64,000 bases of DNA from an uncultured Butyricicoccus sp. (GCA_934532985.1 CAKTAV010000011.1:1-64000); one strand, 5' to 3'. Numbered from the stretch's first letter, positions 43,069-52,387 are shown. A program made the numbers and translations. Notes: generated by a model from the sequence alone, not told the origin.

Positions 43069-43905
43069 TTATTTCAAATCCTTCCACTGCGTAATCTCGC
43101 CGTCAAAAATCGCTTTTACCTGCTTGAGCGACAGGTTTTCCAGCGGGCTGTCCTTCGGCACAATCACCGCAATTGCATCCCGTGCGATTGCCTTGCTCTC
43201 CAGCAGTTCCTGCTCATCGTCCCGCAGGTCTCGGCTGGACATCGCCATATCGCATTTGCCGCGAATCGCTGCCGTCAAGCCGTCGTCAGAATCCGTCACA
43301 TCAACCGAAACCGTCGCATTGGGATTTTCCTTCTCGTACTGCTTTGCCAGCTGGGTCAGCAGCGGTGCCATGGAGGACGAACCGGAAACCGAAATCGTTC
43401 CGCCGGACTTGTCCGACAAAAATTTCTCCGGTTTTGCCACCGGAACACAGCTCTGCTCGACGGTTTCCTGTCCCTTTGTCGTGATATACGTCAAAAAGTC
43501 CTGTTCCACCGGACGCAGGCTTCCGCTCCACGCCAGCCAATAGCTGCGGCACAGCGGATAATTTTCCTTCTGAATGCTTGTTTCCTCCGGCGTGACACCG
43601 TCTATGGACAGCGCTTTCACCTCGTTGCTCAGTGCGTTGTACGCAGCATAGCCAATCGCACCGTCTGATGCCGCCACATCCTGCATCATATTCTCGGTAG
43701 ATTCCGCGGTTTTCTTTGCGCCCGCCTCCTGCGTACCGACCAGCATTTCAAACTGATCCCGCGTGCCCGAGCCATTCTCTCGCGCAACAGCCACAATCTC
43801 TCCCAGCTTTGACATATCCGGCAGCGGATCCGCCGACTTCTGACAGGCAGTAAGTCCAATCAGCAGTGCCGCCGCACAAACCGCTATTTGTTTGATTCCT
43901 TGCAT
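43069..43905 (-). CDS. Phosphate-binding lipoprotein with circularly permuted PstS order
   Basis: A 278-residue lipoprotein (lipobox LTAC near residue 21). Its segments match PstS in swapped order. Residues 35-165 correspond to the usual C-terminal half (VARENGSGTRDQFE, ASDGAIGYAAYNAL, VKALSIDGVTPEE, NYPLCRSY). Residues 180-278 correspond to the usual N-terminal half (GTISVSGSSSMAPLLTQL, GKCDMAMSSRDLRDDE, DAIAVIVPKDSPLENLSLKQ), ending at GEITQWKDL. The ligand-binding GSGTRD and SGSSSM loops are intact. The ATG at 43905 follows GGAGGAG. No pstCAB or phoU lies beside it, so the partner transporter is elsewhere or it acts as a sensor. Confidence 0.8.
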   Translation of the reverse strand: MQGIKQIAVCAAALLIGLTACQKSADPLPDMSKLGEIVAVARENGSGTRDQFEMLVGTQEAGAKKTAESTENMMQDVAASDGAIGYAAYNALSNEVKALSIDGVTPEETSIQKENYPLCRSYWLAWSGSLRPVEQDFLTYITTKGQETVEQSCVPVAKPEKFLSDKSGGTISVSGSSSMAPLLTQLAKQYEKENPNATVSVDVTDSDDGLTAAIRGKCDMAMSSRDLRDDEQELLESKAIARDAIAVIVPKDSPLENLSLKQVKAIFDGEITQWKDLK

Positions 43906-44004
43906 TTTCTCGCTCCTCCATCCTTTCTGTCTGTTTTCATTATGAAGGGGCTGTGTAAAATGCAAAACCATCTTTCCGTAAAGCTACTGTAAAACCGGAC
44001 AGCA

Positions 44005-44038
44005 CAAAAACAGGGAGCTTTCACACAAGCTCCCTGTC
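44005..44038 (-). terminator. Terminator of the dnaX-ybaB-recR unit
   Basis: ACAGGGAGCTT and AAGCTCCCTGT pair on the minus strand, then TTTTTG. Confidence 0.85.
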
Positions 44039-44049
44039 GTCGTATTTTG

Positions 44050-44649
44050 TTAGATATCCCGTCGGCCTTCCAGCGCCCGCATGAGCGTGACCTCGTCGAT
44101 ATACTCCAGATGTCCGCCCACCGGAATGCCATATGCCAGCCGCGTCACGCGGATGGCAAACGGCTTGAGCAGACGCGCAATATACATCGCCGTCGCCTCG
44201 CCCTCCGTGTCCGGATTGGTCGCGATAATCACCTCGCGGATGTCCTCCTCTGCCACACGGTGCAACAGCTCCCGAATGCGAATATCATCCGGTCCGATGT
44301 GATTCAGCGGGGAAATCGTGCCGTGCAGCACATGGTACAAGCCCTTGTACTCCCGCGTTTTTTCAAACGCAATCACATCCTTCGGGTCAGTGACAACGCA
44401 AATTACGCCGCTGTCCCGCGCCGGATTCGAGCAGATCGGACACAGCTCCTGATCCGTCAGGTTCTGGCACTTCGGACAGGTGTGAACCAGCTCCTTCGCC
44501 TTGACAATCGCATCCGCAATGCCGAGCGCCTGCTCCTTAGGCAGGTTCAGCACATGAAACGCCAGCCGTTGGGCGCTCTTTCGTCCAATTCCCGGCAGTT
44601 TTGCAAACTCATCAATGAGATTTTCCACAGCCGGTGCAAAAAACTTCAT
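44050..44649 (-). CDS. recR: Recombination protein RecR
   Basis: A 199-residue RecR. An N-terminal helix-hairpin-helix (LPGIGRKSAQRLAFHVL) precedes the C4 zinc finger (CPKCQNLTDQELCPIC) and a Toprim domain (ICVVTDPKDVIAFE, IIATNPDTEGEATAMYI). It loads RecA with RecFO in gap repair. It follows ybaB by 12 bp in the conserved dnaX-ybaB-recR order. Confidence 0.97.
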   Translation of the reverse strand: MKFFAPAVENLIDEFAKLPGIGRKSAQRLAFHVLNLPKEQALGIADAIVKAKELVHTCPKCQNLTDQELCPICSNPARDSGVICVVTDPKDVIAFEKTREYKGLYHVLHGTISPLNHIGPDDIRIRELLHRVAEEDIREVIIATNPDTEGEATAMYIARLLKPFAIRVTRLAYGIPVGGHLEYIDEVTLMRALEGRRDI

Positions 44650-44661
44650 TCTCGCTCCCTC

Positions 44662-45009
44662 TTAAAACATGCCCGGCATTCCGGTGCCGCCGGTCATCTG
44701 CTTCATGCGGGATTCGTTTTCCTTCTGCGCCATGTTCAACGCTTCGTTCACGGCCGAAACCACCAGATCCTCCAGCGTCTCTGCGTCGTCCGGATCAATG
44801 ACCTCCGGGTCAATCGCAATGCTGGTGACCGTGCTCAGTCCCTTGACGGTTGCCTTGACCACGCCGCCGCCAACCGTCGCCGTGTGCTCCATCTCCGCCA
44901 GCTCTTCCTGCGCCTTCATCATCTGCTGCTGCATCTTCTGGGCCTGCTTAATCATGGCATTCATGTTCATGCCGCCGCCCATTCCCGGGAATCCTCCGCG
45001 TTTTGCCAT
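44662..45009 (-). CDS. YbaB/EbfC nucleoid-associated protein
   Basis: A 115-residue DNA-binding protein with a glycine/methionine-rich start (GGFPGMGGGMNMNAMIKQAQ), the EMEHTATVGGGVVKATVKG core and a C-terminal helix. The ATG at 45009 has AGGAGG upstream; a TTG six bases earlier is less likely. Lies between dnaX and recR. Confidence 0.95.
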   Translation of the reverse strand: MAKRGGFPGMGGGMNMNAMIKQAQKMQQQMMKAQEELAEMEHTATVGGGVVKATVKGLSTVTSIAIDPEVIDPDDAETLEDLVVSAVNEALNMAQKENESRMKQMTGGTGMPGMF

Positions 45010-45022
45010 TTGCAATATCCTC

Positions 45023-46654
45023 CTAGTCTGTCACGTCATATGGAATATCGAGCTCCTGCGCTCGCTGTATGATTTGGTCAATCGGATTTGCCTTACTGGA
45101 CAATTCCGAGACTCGATTTTCTTCTACTACCGTCACGCGATAAGTCTGTCCGGTCACCACCTGTGCCGCCTCCGCAATTGCCTTGCGCACGCTTTCCTTG
45201 GAGCAAAGCTCACAGGTAAACGGGTCATCGCAGACCACCAGCAGGGTTTTATCGTGAAAAACACCCTTGGCAAACGTCATCTGGGCAAATTCCATCACAG
45301 ATACCCGGCTGCGCAGCTCCTGCACAACCTTCATCCACTGCGGGCCGCTCTCCAGCTTCACCGGCTCCGCTTTTTTCTTCGGAACCGGAGCCGCCATCTC
45401 CTCGAGATCCGGCGGTGCATCCGCATCATCCGGCAGCGGCGGCATATCGTCGTCCTCCGGCGCCGGTGCGCTCTGCGCGCGATTGGGTGCGGACGTGGCA
45501 ATTGTCACGCCGTGCTTCACAGTCTCTTCCAGCGCATCCACACGTCCACTCAGCGTATCATAATCATCCGCCTGCAGCTGACACAGCCGCACCATACACA
45601 GCTCCGCCTCAATGCGTCGATTGGCCGCACGCGGCATGCGCATCAGCGTCTCCTGCAGCACATTGGCATAGGCAATCAGCCGCGATCCCGGAACACGATC
45701 CGCCAGCTGTTTGACCTCTGCCGCCGAATACGCCGGAGACAGCATGCCGGATACATCGCCCCGACTGGTCTGTACCAGCAGCATATCGCGAATCAAGCCA
45801 AGCAGCTGATCCAGCACCGAGCCCAGCTCGCGACCGGCCGTATAGCTCTCCCCCAGCATGCGAACCACCGCAGACACATCGTTGTCCAGCAGATGATTCA
45901 TCAAGCCGACGGCGCTGTCTCCCGCCAGAATGCCCACGCTCGACGCCACAGCTTCCTCATCAATGTCACCCGTTGCGCCCGCCGCCGTTCGGTCAAGCAG
46001 AGACAGTGCATCTCGCAGCGCACCGTCCGCCATGCGGGAGATCATCGCCGCGCCGCTCTCGGTCAGCGGAATGCCCTCGGCATCCGCAATTTCCTGCAAT
46101 CGCTTTTGAATATCCCTCGGCGCAATGCGTCGGAAATCAAAGCGTTGGCAGCGGGACAAAATCGTCGCCGGTACCTTGTGAATCTCCGTCGTCGCCAGAA
46201 TAAACAGCACGTGCGCCGGCGGCTCCTCCAGCGTTTTCAGCAGGGCGTTAAACGCGCCCTGCGACAGCATGTGAACCTCGTCGATGATGTAGACACGCTT
46301 GGCCACCGTCGCCGGTGTATAGCGCGTCTCTTCGCGAATATCGCGGATATTATCCACGCCGTTGTTGGACGCCGCATCAATTTCGACTACATCCAGAATA
46401 CTGCCATCCGCAATGCCGCGGCAGGCTGCACACTGTCCGCACGGATCGCCGTTTTGCAGATTCGTACAGTTAACCGCCCGCGCCAAAATCTTCGCACAGG
46501 TCGTCTTACCGGTTCCGCGCGTGCCGGTGAACAAATAGGCATGGGACAGATGTCCGCTGCGCAGCTGTGCCCGCAGCGTATCGGTAATATGCTCCTGCCC
46601 TACGACATCGGCGAACCGTTCCGGACGCCATTTGCGATACAGTGCCTGATACAC
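45023..46654 (-). CDS. dnaX: DNA polymerase III subunits gamma/tau
   Basis: A 543-residue clamp-loader ATPase. Walker A is GTRGTGKTTCAKIL, the zinc module is CGQCAACRGIADG, Walker B/DExH is IDEVHML, and the SRC motif is SRCQRFDF. An acidic proline-rich linker (PAPEDDDMPPLPDDADAPPD) precedes a tau-like domain V. The start is GTG at 46654, preceded by GGGAGGGA, since YQALYRKWRP is the family N-terminus. The SRP RNA gene lies directly upstream, as in Bacillus. Confidence 0.96.
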   Translation of the reverse strand: MYQALYRKWRPERFADVVGQEHITDTLRAQLRSGHLSHAYLFTGTRGTGKTTCAKILARAVNCTNLQNGDPCGQCAACRGIADGSILDVVEIDAASNNGVDNIRDIREETRYTPATVAKRVYIIDEVHMLSQGAFNALLKTLEEPPAHVLFILATTEIHKVPATILSRCQRFDFRRIAPRDIQKRLQEIADAEGIPLTESGAAMISRMADGALRDALSLLDRTAAGATGDIDEEAVASSVGILAGDSAVGLMNHLLDNDVSAVVRMLGESYTAGRELGSVLDQLLGLIRDMLLVQTSRGDVSGMLSPAYSAAEVKQLADRVPGSRLIAYANVLQETLMRMPRAANRRIEAELCMVRLCQLQADDYDTLSGRVDALEETVKHGVTIATSAPNRAQSAPAPEDDDMPPLPDDADAPPDLEEMAAPVPKKKAEPVKLESGPQWMKVVQELRSRVSVMEFAQMTFAKGVFHDKTLLVVCDDPFTCELCSKESVRKAIAEAAQVVTGQTYRVTVVEENRVSELSSKANPIDQIIQRAQELDIPYDVTD

Positions 46655-46677
46655 TTCTGTCCCTCCCTCGATATGTG

Positions 46678-46708
46678 GAAAAACGGGCAATCGAAATTGC
46701 CCGTTTGT
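46678..46708 (-). terminator. Terminator between SRP RNA and dnaX
   Basis: AAACGGGCAA and TTGCCCGTTTTT pair on the minus strand. It ends about 11 bp before the dnaX ribosome site (46660-46667), leaving no room for a separate dnaX promoter. Confidence 0.85.
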
Positions 46709-46789
46709 CGCTTCCTGTTGCTCTGGAACACGGCGCTCCGCGCAGCCGCACAACCAAGCCTTGAAATTACATTCTATCTGTTACCTGAA

Positions 46790-47042
46790 TGACCCAACTC
46801 GGACCCGGCGTTCCTGCGGCACACAGCAGGTTCCGCTTAATGCTGCTCGGTTCCCCGCCTGACATGGTTCACAGTCTGCTGTTGCGAAGGACCGGGCCTT
46901 CATCATCGGTTCAATTCAGGGCAAGCGATAGAACCCAATCCCGCAGATTGGCATTCACCCCTGCTATAGCGGATTGCAGATACAGGGCACCGCTGCCGCC
47001 CCGGCTAGTACGGCCACGCGCAGCGCCGCCTCCCAGAATGCA
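46790..47042 (-). ncRNA. ffs: Signal recognition particle RNA, large bacterial type
   Basis: Read on the minus strand, this segment has the Alu-domain start (CTGGGAGGCGGCGCTGCGCG and CTAGCCGGGGCGGC), TGAATGCC, TGTGAACC and the helix-8 core GTCAGG...GGAACCGAGCAGCA. The length of about 250 nt matches the Bacillus-type scRNA rather than the 4.5S form. A TTGCAA-17 bp-TATAAT promoter lies just upstream and a terminator downstream. Location beside dnaX is conserved in Firmicutes. The exact ends are estimated. Confidence 0.92.
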
Positions 47043-47048
47043 GATTTT

Positions 47049-47077
47049 ATTATACTATATTCTCCGATTCATTGCAA
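47049..47077 (-). promoter_or_regulatory. Promoter of SRP RNA
   Basis: On the minus strand TTGCAA (47077-47072) and TATAAT (47054-47049) are 17 bp apart, placing the start near 47042. Confidence 0.75.
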
Positions 47078-47097
47078 CGATTTCCCTCAAACTTTCG

Positions 47098-49524
47098 TTA
47101 CGAAATCGCCTCCCAGAAATCGTTCCACCATTTCTGTGCGGACTGCGTCGTCGTGTTGTTGTTCTCCGTCGCATTGTTGCCCTTTTTGCCCTTCTTTTTC
47201 TTCTGCGCCGATGCGGCCTCGGCTGCCTTTTGCTTCGCTGCCTTTTCCGCTGCCGCCTTCTGCGCCAGATACCACTGATAGTACGAGCCGTTCGGGCTGC
47301 TGACGGTCTGTCCGTCGCCGATCGGCGAATTGCTGCCCGTGAAGCAGTAGTACTGGTCCGTGACCTCCACCGACTGCGGGAACTTACGCGTCAGATCCAG
47401 CAGCGCCAGACCGTTGTAACGCGCATGAATATCGCACTCCTTCTGCGGTACATCACGCTTGAAGAAGTAGCCCGTGCGCACGCGTCCGCCGCGGACATCG
47501 CTCCTGCAGATTTCCGTCGGCGCCAGGCCGCTATCGGCACAGTACGATGCCTCTACAAAGTTCTTCGGCTGCTTAAAGCTCTTGGACGCCTTGTTGGCAT
47601 GCAGTTTCTGCATGACGCTCGTCCAAGCGCGCAGCGCCGGGTTTTCGCTCAGATCCGGCAGACCCTCAGACGAGTCAAAGCCAACCCAGCACACACCGAC
47701 ATAGTATGGCGTATAGCCCGCAAACCAGCGGTCCTTGTTCGCCGTCGTCGTACCGGTTTTGCCCGCGACGTCAATGCCGCTGAGCTGCGCCATCTGACCG
47801 GTTCCGTTTTCCACAGCGTTGGTCAGTACCTTATTCATATAATACGGTGTGGATCGCTTGCGGTCGAATACCTGCTCCGACTTCTGGTTTTTGTTGGACA
47901 GAATCGTATTGCCATTGGCATCCACAACCTTGACATAGCTCTTCGCCTGCGAATACTTGCCGTAATTCGCCAGCGCCGTATAGCCCTGCGCCATCTCGCG
48001 CACGGTAACGCCCTTGGTCAGGCCGCCCAGCGCCATCGTCGCATAATCGCGGTCGGCATCCTTCAGTGTCGAGAAGCCGAGCTTTTCCGTCATGAAATCA
48101 TAGGACGAATCCGGTGTCAGTTTTTTCAGAACCTGTACCGCCACAGTGTTCGTCGACTTTGCGACACCGTCCATAATTGTCGTCTGTCCGTCGTACCGCC
48201 AGTTTTCGTTCTTTGGCCATGGTGAATCGTTTAGTTCAAACACCGGCATGTCCGTCACAACGGAATACGGCGTAATCAGCTTGGCATCCATCGCCGGAGC
48301 ATACACACTCAGCGGCTTGATGGAGGAGCCCGGCTGACGTGGGGACTGTGTGGCGCGGTTGAGCACCAAGCTCTCCGTCTTTTGACCACGTCCACCGACG
48401 ACACCCAAAATATTGCCGTTCTTCGGATTGAGTACCATCATCGCCGACTGCAAGCTCGTGCCATCAGAATCCGTGATGTATGGGAAACAGGACGGATCTT
48501 GATAGACTGCATCCAGCGCATTCTGTACGTTCAGATCAATCGTCGAATAAATCGACAGGCCGCCGCTCTTGACCAGCGCCGAGGCATAATCCTCCGAGTA
48601 TCCCTTTTGCTCAATCAGATCATTCGTGACATCCGAAATGACCATATCTGTAAAGTAGGAGTAGACATTGCCCTCCTTGGAACGCGCAGCCTTGCGCTTG
48701 TACTTCAGTTTTTCCGCAACCGCGTCCCCATATTCCTGATCCGAAATATATCCCTGCGCATGCATCGCGGAAAGCACCGCCTCCTGCCGTTTTTTCGCCG
48801 CATCCGGGTTCTTATACGGATCATATGCCGTTGGATTATTGGTCAATCCGGCAATCATCGCGCACTGTGCCAAGTCCAGCTTGTTGACATTCTTGCCAAA
48901 ATAGGTCCGTGACGCCGTCTGGACGCCATAGGAATTCTCGCCAAAATAGATGATGTTGGCGTACAGCTCCAAAATCGTGTCCTTGTCCAGCTCTTCTTCC
49001 AGCGTCAGAGCGCGCACCATCTCCGTGATCTTTCGCTTGACGGAGTAATCGTCGTCCTCGGTCATGTTCTTAATCAACTGCTGCGTAATCGTCGATCCGC
49101 CATAACCAGAGCCAGTCGGCAGAATCCAGTTGAGCGCCGCACCAAAGGTACGCCGCCAGTCAACACCCTTGTGCTCATAAAAGCGCTTGTCCTCAATCGC
49201 AACAAATGCCTGCAGCAGTTCATCCGGAATCGAATCGCTGCTGACCCATTCACGATTTTCTTCGCTGCGCAGCGTCTGCAAGACCTTGTGTTTCCCCGAG
49301 TCGGTCTTGTAGTAAATCACACTGTTAAACTTCATCGACATGCTGTTGATATCCAGCTTCGCTTCCGGCTTGACATAGGCATTGACGTAATACGCCAGTG
49401 CACATAGGCAGATTGCCGCTGTTGTCAGCCCGACGAGAAACAGAGATAACAGAACAAAGCCGATCTTTCTGAGAATACCGCCTTTTTGTCTGCTCTTTGG
49501 TTTTCGTTTTCGCTTATGTGCCAA
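47098..49524 (-). CDS. Class A penicillin-binding protein (PBP1-type)
   Basis: An 808-residue bifunctional peptidoglycan synthase. A basic cytoplasmic start (HKRKRKPKSRQK) and one membrane anchor (about residues 20-45) precede the GT51 transglycosylase (FVAIEDKRFYEHKGVD, GGSTITQQLIKN) and the transpeptidase (SPRQPGSSIKPL with the active serine, KSTNTVA, VAGKTGTT). The last 80 residues are low-complexity, rich in Lys, Ala, Asn and Thr. The start is TTG at 49524, with AAGGAGGT six bases upstream; the longer frame has no ribosome site. Confidence 0.94.
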   Translation of the reverse strand: MAHKRKRKPKSRQKGGILRKIGFVLLSLFLVGLTTAAICLCALAYYVNAYVKPEAKLDINSMSMKFNSVIYYKTDSGKHKVLQTLRSEENREWVSSDSIPDELLQAFVAIEDKRFYEHKGVDWRRTFGAALNWILPTGSGYGGSTITQQLIKNMTEDDDYSVKRKITEMVRALTLEEELDKDTILELYANIIYFGENSYGVQTASRTYFGKNVNKLDLAQCAMIAGLTNNPTAYDPYKNPDAAKKRQEAVLSAMHAQGYISDQEYGDAVAEKLKYKRKAARSKEGNVYSYFTDMVISDVTNDLIEQKGYSEDYASALVKSGGLSIYSTIDLNVQNALDAVYQDPSCFPYITDSDGTSLQSAMMVLNPKNGNILGVVGGRGQKTESLVLNRATQSPRQPGSSIKPLSVYAPAMDAKLITPYSVVTDMPVFELNDSPWPKNENWRYDGQTTIMDGVAKSTNTVAVQVLKKLTPDSSYDFMTEKLGFSTLKDADRDYATMALGGLTKGVTVREMAQGYTALANYGKYSQAKSYVKVVDANGNTILSNKNQKSEQVFDRKRSTPYYMNKVLTNAVENGTGQMAQLSGIDVAGKTGTTTANKDRWFAGYTPYYVGVCWVGFDSSEGLPDLSENPALRAWTSVMQKLHANKASKSFKQPKNFVEASYCADSGLAPTEICRSDVRGGRVRTGYFFKRDVPQKECDIHARYNGLALLDLTRKFPQSVEVTDQYYCFTGSNSPIGDGQTVSSPNGSYYQWYLAQKAAAEKAAKQKAAEAASAQKKKKGKKGNNATENNNTTTQSAQKWWNDFWEAIS

Positions 49525-49749
49525 ATCAATACCTCCTTCGGTAATGGCAGAACGTTCCCCCACGGTTCGTTACAATGCTCAGTTTATTCCATTATATCAT
49601 ACTGGCCGTAAAAATCCACAAAAAGTTGCATTTTTAACGTATAAATCATGAAATTCACGGGAAATATAGAAGCAAACGGATAGATTACTGGATAGAATTT
49701 TAATTTTTCTTCCTTTATTCCCAATTACTGTAACAAAAGGATGATTCCT

Positions 49750-50073
49750 ATGAAGCGAACCTCTCTCACCATTTTACTGTCCGGATGCACTGTTTTCGCG
49801 CTGCTTCTCGCCGCCGCCCTCCCGTCCGATTCGTCCTCCCCGGCGTCCGGAACGGTCACCCCCGCGCAGCAGGAGCAGTCCGCTCCGGCCTATACCGTGC
49901 GGGTATATCAGAACCGTCTGGCGATCTGCAAGGGCAGCTCCCAGCAGCCGTGGCGGCTGACCACCATTCATGTTGACTCCCTGCGCAGCTATGACCAGCA
50001 GCTCATACGGCAGGGCTTTCCGCTGTATTCCGAGGAGGATCTGACAGTTTTTTTAGAGGACTATGGCAGCTAG
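49750..50073 (+). CDS. Small exported or membrane-anchored protein (BofC-like C-terminal pattern)
   Basis: A 107-residue protein with an N-terminal hydrophobic segment (residues 5-25) and a low-complexity Ser/Pro/Gln linker. An extracellular domain follows (YTVRVYQNRLAICKG, PLYSEEDLTVFLEDYGS). The Y-V-R-V-Y...LxxxD..L..G..L.s.eeL...LEDY pattern resembles short BofC-like clostridial proteins; the role is unknown. The ATG at 49750 follows AAAAGG. The stop codon lies directly against repeat copy C, so the original 3' end may have been altered. Confidence 0.6.
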   Translation: MKRTSLTILLSGCTVFALLLAAALPSDSSSPASGTVTPAQQEQSAPAYTVRVYQNRLAICKGSSQQPWRLTTIHVDSLRSYDQQLIRQGFPLYSEEDLTVFLEDYGS

Positions 50074-50230
50074 TCGCGGTGACGCACTGCGCTATATCTC
50101 CACGCCGAGGCATCGGCATGGCTCACCTGCTTCGTGGTCTTGCTTCTTCGCGCCACAACCGCTCCGCTGGATTGTGTCGCGAGATCTGGTAAGATTTACT
50201 CTGAGCGCTGACAGTTAAAAAGTTCGCACC
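50074..50230. repeat. Dispersed intergenic repeat, copy C (ends truncated)
   Basis: Positions 50081-50183 match the central module of copy B (CTGCGCTATAT, CACGCCGAGG, CTTCGTGGTCTTGCT, CGCGCCACAACCGCT). AAGATTTACTCTGAG matches copy A. The left terminal hairpin is absent and the right end stops after a GTTCGCACC block. It begins immediately after a stop codon. Confidence 0.8.
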
Positions 50231-50241
50231 AAATTCCCCCA

Positions 50242-50276
50242 CAAAACAACAGGCAGTGCCCGCGCACTGCCTGTTT
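50242..50276 (-). terminator. Terminator of the sigma-54 activator gene
   Basis: ACAGGCAGTGC and GCACTGCCTGT pair, followed on the minus strand by TTGTTTTG. Confidence 0.75.
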
Positions 50277-50281
50277 CTTCT

Positions 50282-52087
50282 TTATCCTACATGATTAGAA
50301 TATACTCCTGCATCCTCCCGCAGCAGCTCCTCCACATCAATCTGATATCGTTTGATGCGGTACTGCAAATTTTGTCGGCTCATGCCCAATTCGCGGGCAG
50401 ATTTCGATACATTTCCTCTATTCTTTCGCAAAACATCACAAATAGCTTCGAACTCCATGTTGTGAATCGCACTATTCAGCGATTTTTTGCGTCCCGCCTT
50501 GCGCTTTGACTTATCTTCCGGCGCAGATTCTATTTCAGTCTGCTGTGCTGCCGTTGTTTCTACCGGGACCAGCGGCTTGCCCTCCCGCACATGCGGCGGC
50601 AGATATTCCGGCGTGATGTACTCCATGCCCTCCGGCAGGATATTCATCGCATGCTCAATCGCATGCCCCAGCTCACGTACATTGCCCGGCCAGTCGTACT
50701 TTTTCATGACTTCCAGCGTTTCCTTGCTGATATCGCGCACTATGCGCTCCAGCTTTTTATTGCATGTTAGGACATAGTGCTTGGACAGCAGCGCCAAGTC
50801 CTCTTTTCTCTCCCGCATCGGCGGAATCGAAATATTGACCACGCCAAGACGATAGAACAAATCACGGCGCATGCTGCCGTCCGCCACCGCTTGATACGGC
50901 GGCACATTGGTGTTAGACAGCACGCGAACATCAATGTGCTTTTCAACCGCGCTGCCAACGCGGCGAACGACGCCCTCCTGCAATACCCGCAGGAGCTTTG
51001 CCTGCAGGCTGATGTTCATCGAATTGATTTCATCCAGCAACAGTGTGCCGCCGTTGGCCTGCTCAAACAGACCGGCACGGCTTTCCGCACCTGTATACGC
51101 GCCCTTTTCCGTACCGAACAGCAGACTTTCCAGCAGATTTTCCGGAATTGCCGCGCAGTTAATCGCCAAAAACGGCCCATTTGCACGACGGCTTGCCGCA
51201 TGAATGCTCTGCGCAAACAGCTCCTTGCCCGTTCCGGTCTCTCCGTACAGCATAACGGACGAATCCGACTTTGCCACGCGCTTGCACTGCTCAATAATCT
51301 TCTGCATCCGCGGCGAAACCGTCTGAATGTCGTCAAATGAATACCTTGTATTGAGCACGCTTCCTTCGCTTCGTTTTGACGGTTTTTCCGTCAGTTCGGT
51401 CAGCTTTTGCTGCAAGTCAATAATCTGTTTGCTCAGCTGGTCAACCGTACTCCAGTCCGCCATATAGCTGCCAGAGCCCAGTACCTGGCCATTTTTGATA
51501 ATCGGTATTGTGCTGCACATGACGTCCAGATTTCTTCCCGTAAAGGTCTGATAATAGCAGCGGAACTTGGCAATCGGCTTGCGGGTGCGCTGCACCTCTA
51601 ATATCGTGAACTCGCGTCCATCCGTCATTTCATAGATCTGATCGACCGGTTTTCCCTGAATATCATGCAGAGAGAGGGCTTCCATTTTTTGTCCGGCGTC
51701 ATTTAAGAATAGCAAGCGTCCGTGCTCATCATAAATGACAATGCTCTCATCGACATGGTTCAGCACATCGAAAAAGATCTCATGATTGACATCCAGTGTC
51801 GCATTGCGAAATACGATCAGCTCCGCCCCGTCCGGCAGGTCGCTTACCGTCGGGCCATCACAGCGCATAACATATTCTTGGAAACCAAGATTGATATAGT
51901 GCGCCGACGCAATCTCATCGCACAGCGGCAGCAGCTCGTCTGGCAAAGCGTTTCCGATCATCTGACCGTCGCCATGCAGCAGCTGATCGCCATAGGCGTT
52001 GATATCCAGAACCACTTTGTCTTTGTCTAGCACAACAGCACCCAGCTTACACTGAGACAGCATCACCAGTAATTCAGATACATCCAT
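50282..52087 (-). CDS. Sigma-54-dependent transcriptional activator with PAS sensing domain
   Basis: A 601-residue enhancer-binding protein. The N-terminal 220 residues hold one or two PAS-like domains (VDESIVIYDEHGRLLFLNDAG). The AAA+ domain has Walker A GETGTGKE, the sigma-54 loop EKGAYTGA (Tyr for the usual Phe), Walker B GGTLLLDEIN and an arginine-finger region. A Fis-type HTH closes the protein (CDVLRKNRGNVSKSARELGMSRQNLQYRIKRY). The layout resembles RocR-type regulators. It is divergent from rpoN, 364 bp away. Its target promoter was not found in the window. Confidence 0.92.
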   Translation of the reverse strand: MDVSELLVMLSQCKLGAVVLDKDKVVLDINAYGDQLLHGDGQMIGNALPDELLPLCDEIASAHYINLGFQEYVMRCDGPTVSDLPDGAELIVFRNATLDVNHEIFFDVLNHVDESIVIYDEHGRLLFLNDAGQKMEALSLHDIQGKPVDQIYEMTDGREFTILEVQRTRKPIAKFRCYYQTFTGRNLDVMCSTIPIIKNGQVLGSGSYMADWSTVDQLSKQIIDLQQKLTELTEKPSKRSEGSVLNTRYSFDDIQTVSPRMQKIIEQCKRVAKSDSSVMLYGETGTGKELFAQSIHAASRRANGPFLAINCAAIPENLLESLLFGTEKGAYTGAESRAGLFEQANGGTLLLDEINSMNISLQAKLLRVLQEGVVRRVGSAVEKHIDVRVLSNTNVPPYQAVADGSMRRDLFYRLGVVNISIPPMRERKEDLALLSKHYVLTCNKKLERIVRDISKETLEVMKKYDWPGNVRELGHAIEHAMNILPEGMEYITPEYLPPHVREGKPLVPVETTAAQQTEIESAPEDKSKRKAGRKKSLNSAIHNMEFEAICDVLRKNRGNVSKSARELGMSRQNLQYRIKRYQIDVEELLREDAGVYSNHVG

Positions 52088-52358
52088 TTTCTCCTCCCAT
52101 TATGAAATTGATATAAGCTTCTTCATTTCAATTATACCTGATTTGGTGAATTCCAGCAAGTCATTTCCTATTACTCCTTCCCGTTTCATAGTCTCTTTCT
52201 ATCATTATGACAGCTTTCCTCTATTTTTTATGTTGTCACTTGTCTCTCATCTTTTACACACACATTCCATATGATTTTGTATTTTTTCTCCTTTCATCTC
52301 TTTGGATTCTATTTTGTTTCCACAGGAGGTTTCCAGAAAATTTGGCCATTTTTTCCCA
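52088..52358. other. Intergenic region between sigma-54 activator and rpoN
   Basis: An AT-rich spacer with no ORF preceded by a ribosome site and no recognised -24/-12 element. It should contain the activator's own promoter, which I could not place with confidence. Confidence 0.4.
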
Positions 52359-52387
52359 TTGATGAGGGCTTGTTTTTGTGGTATTAT
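52359..52387 (+). promoter_or_regulatory. Promoter of rpoN
   Basis: TTGATG at 52359-52364 and TATTAT at 52382-52387 are 17 bp apart, 64 bp before the gene. Confidence 0.6.
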
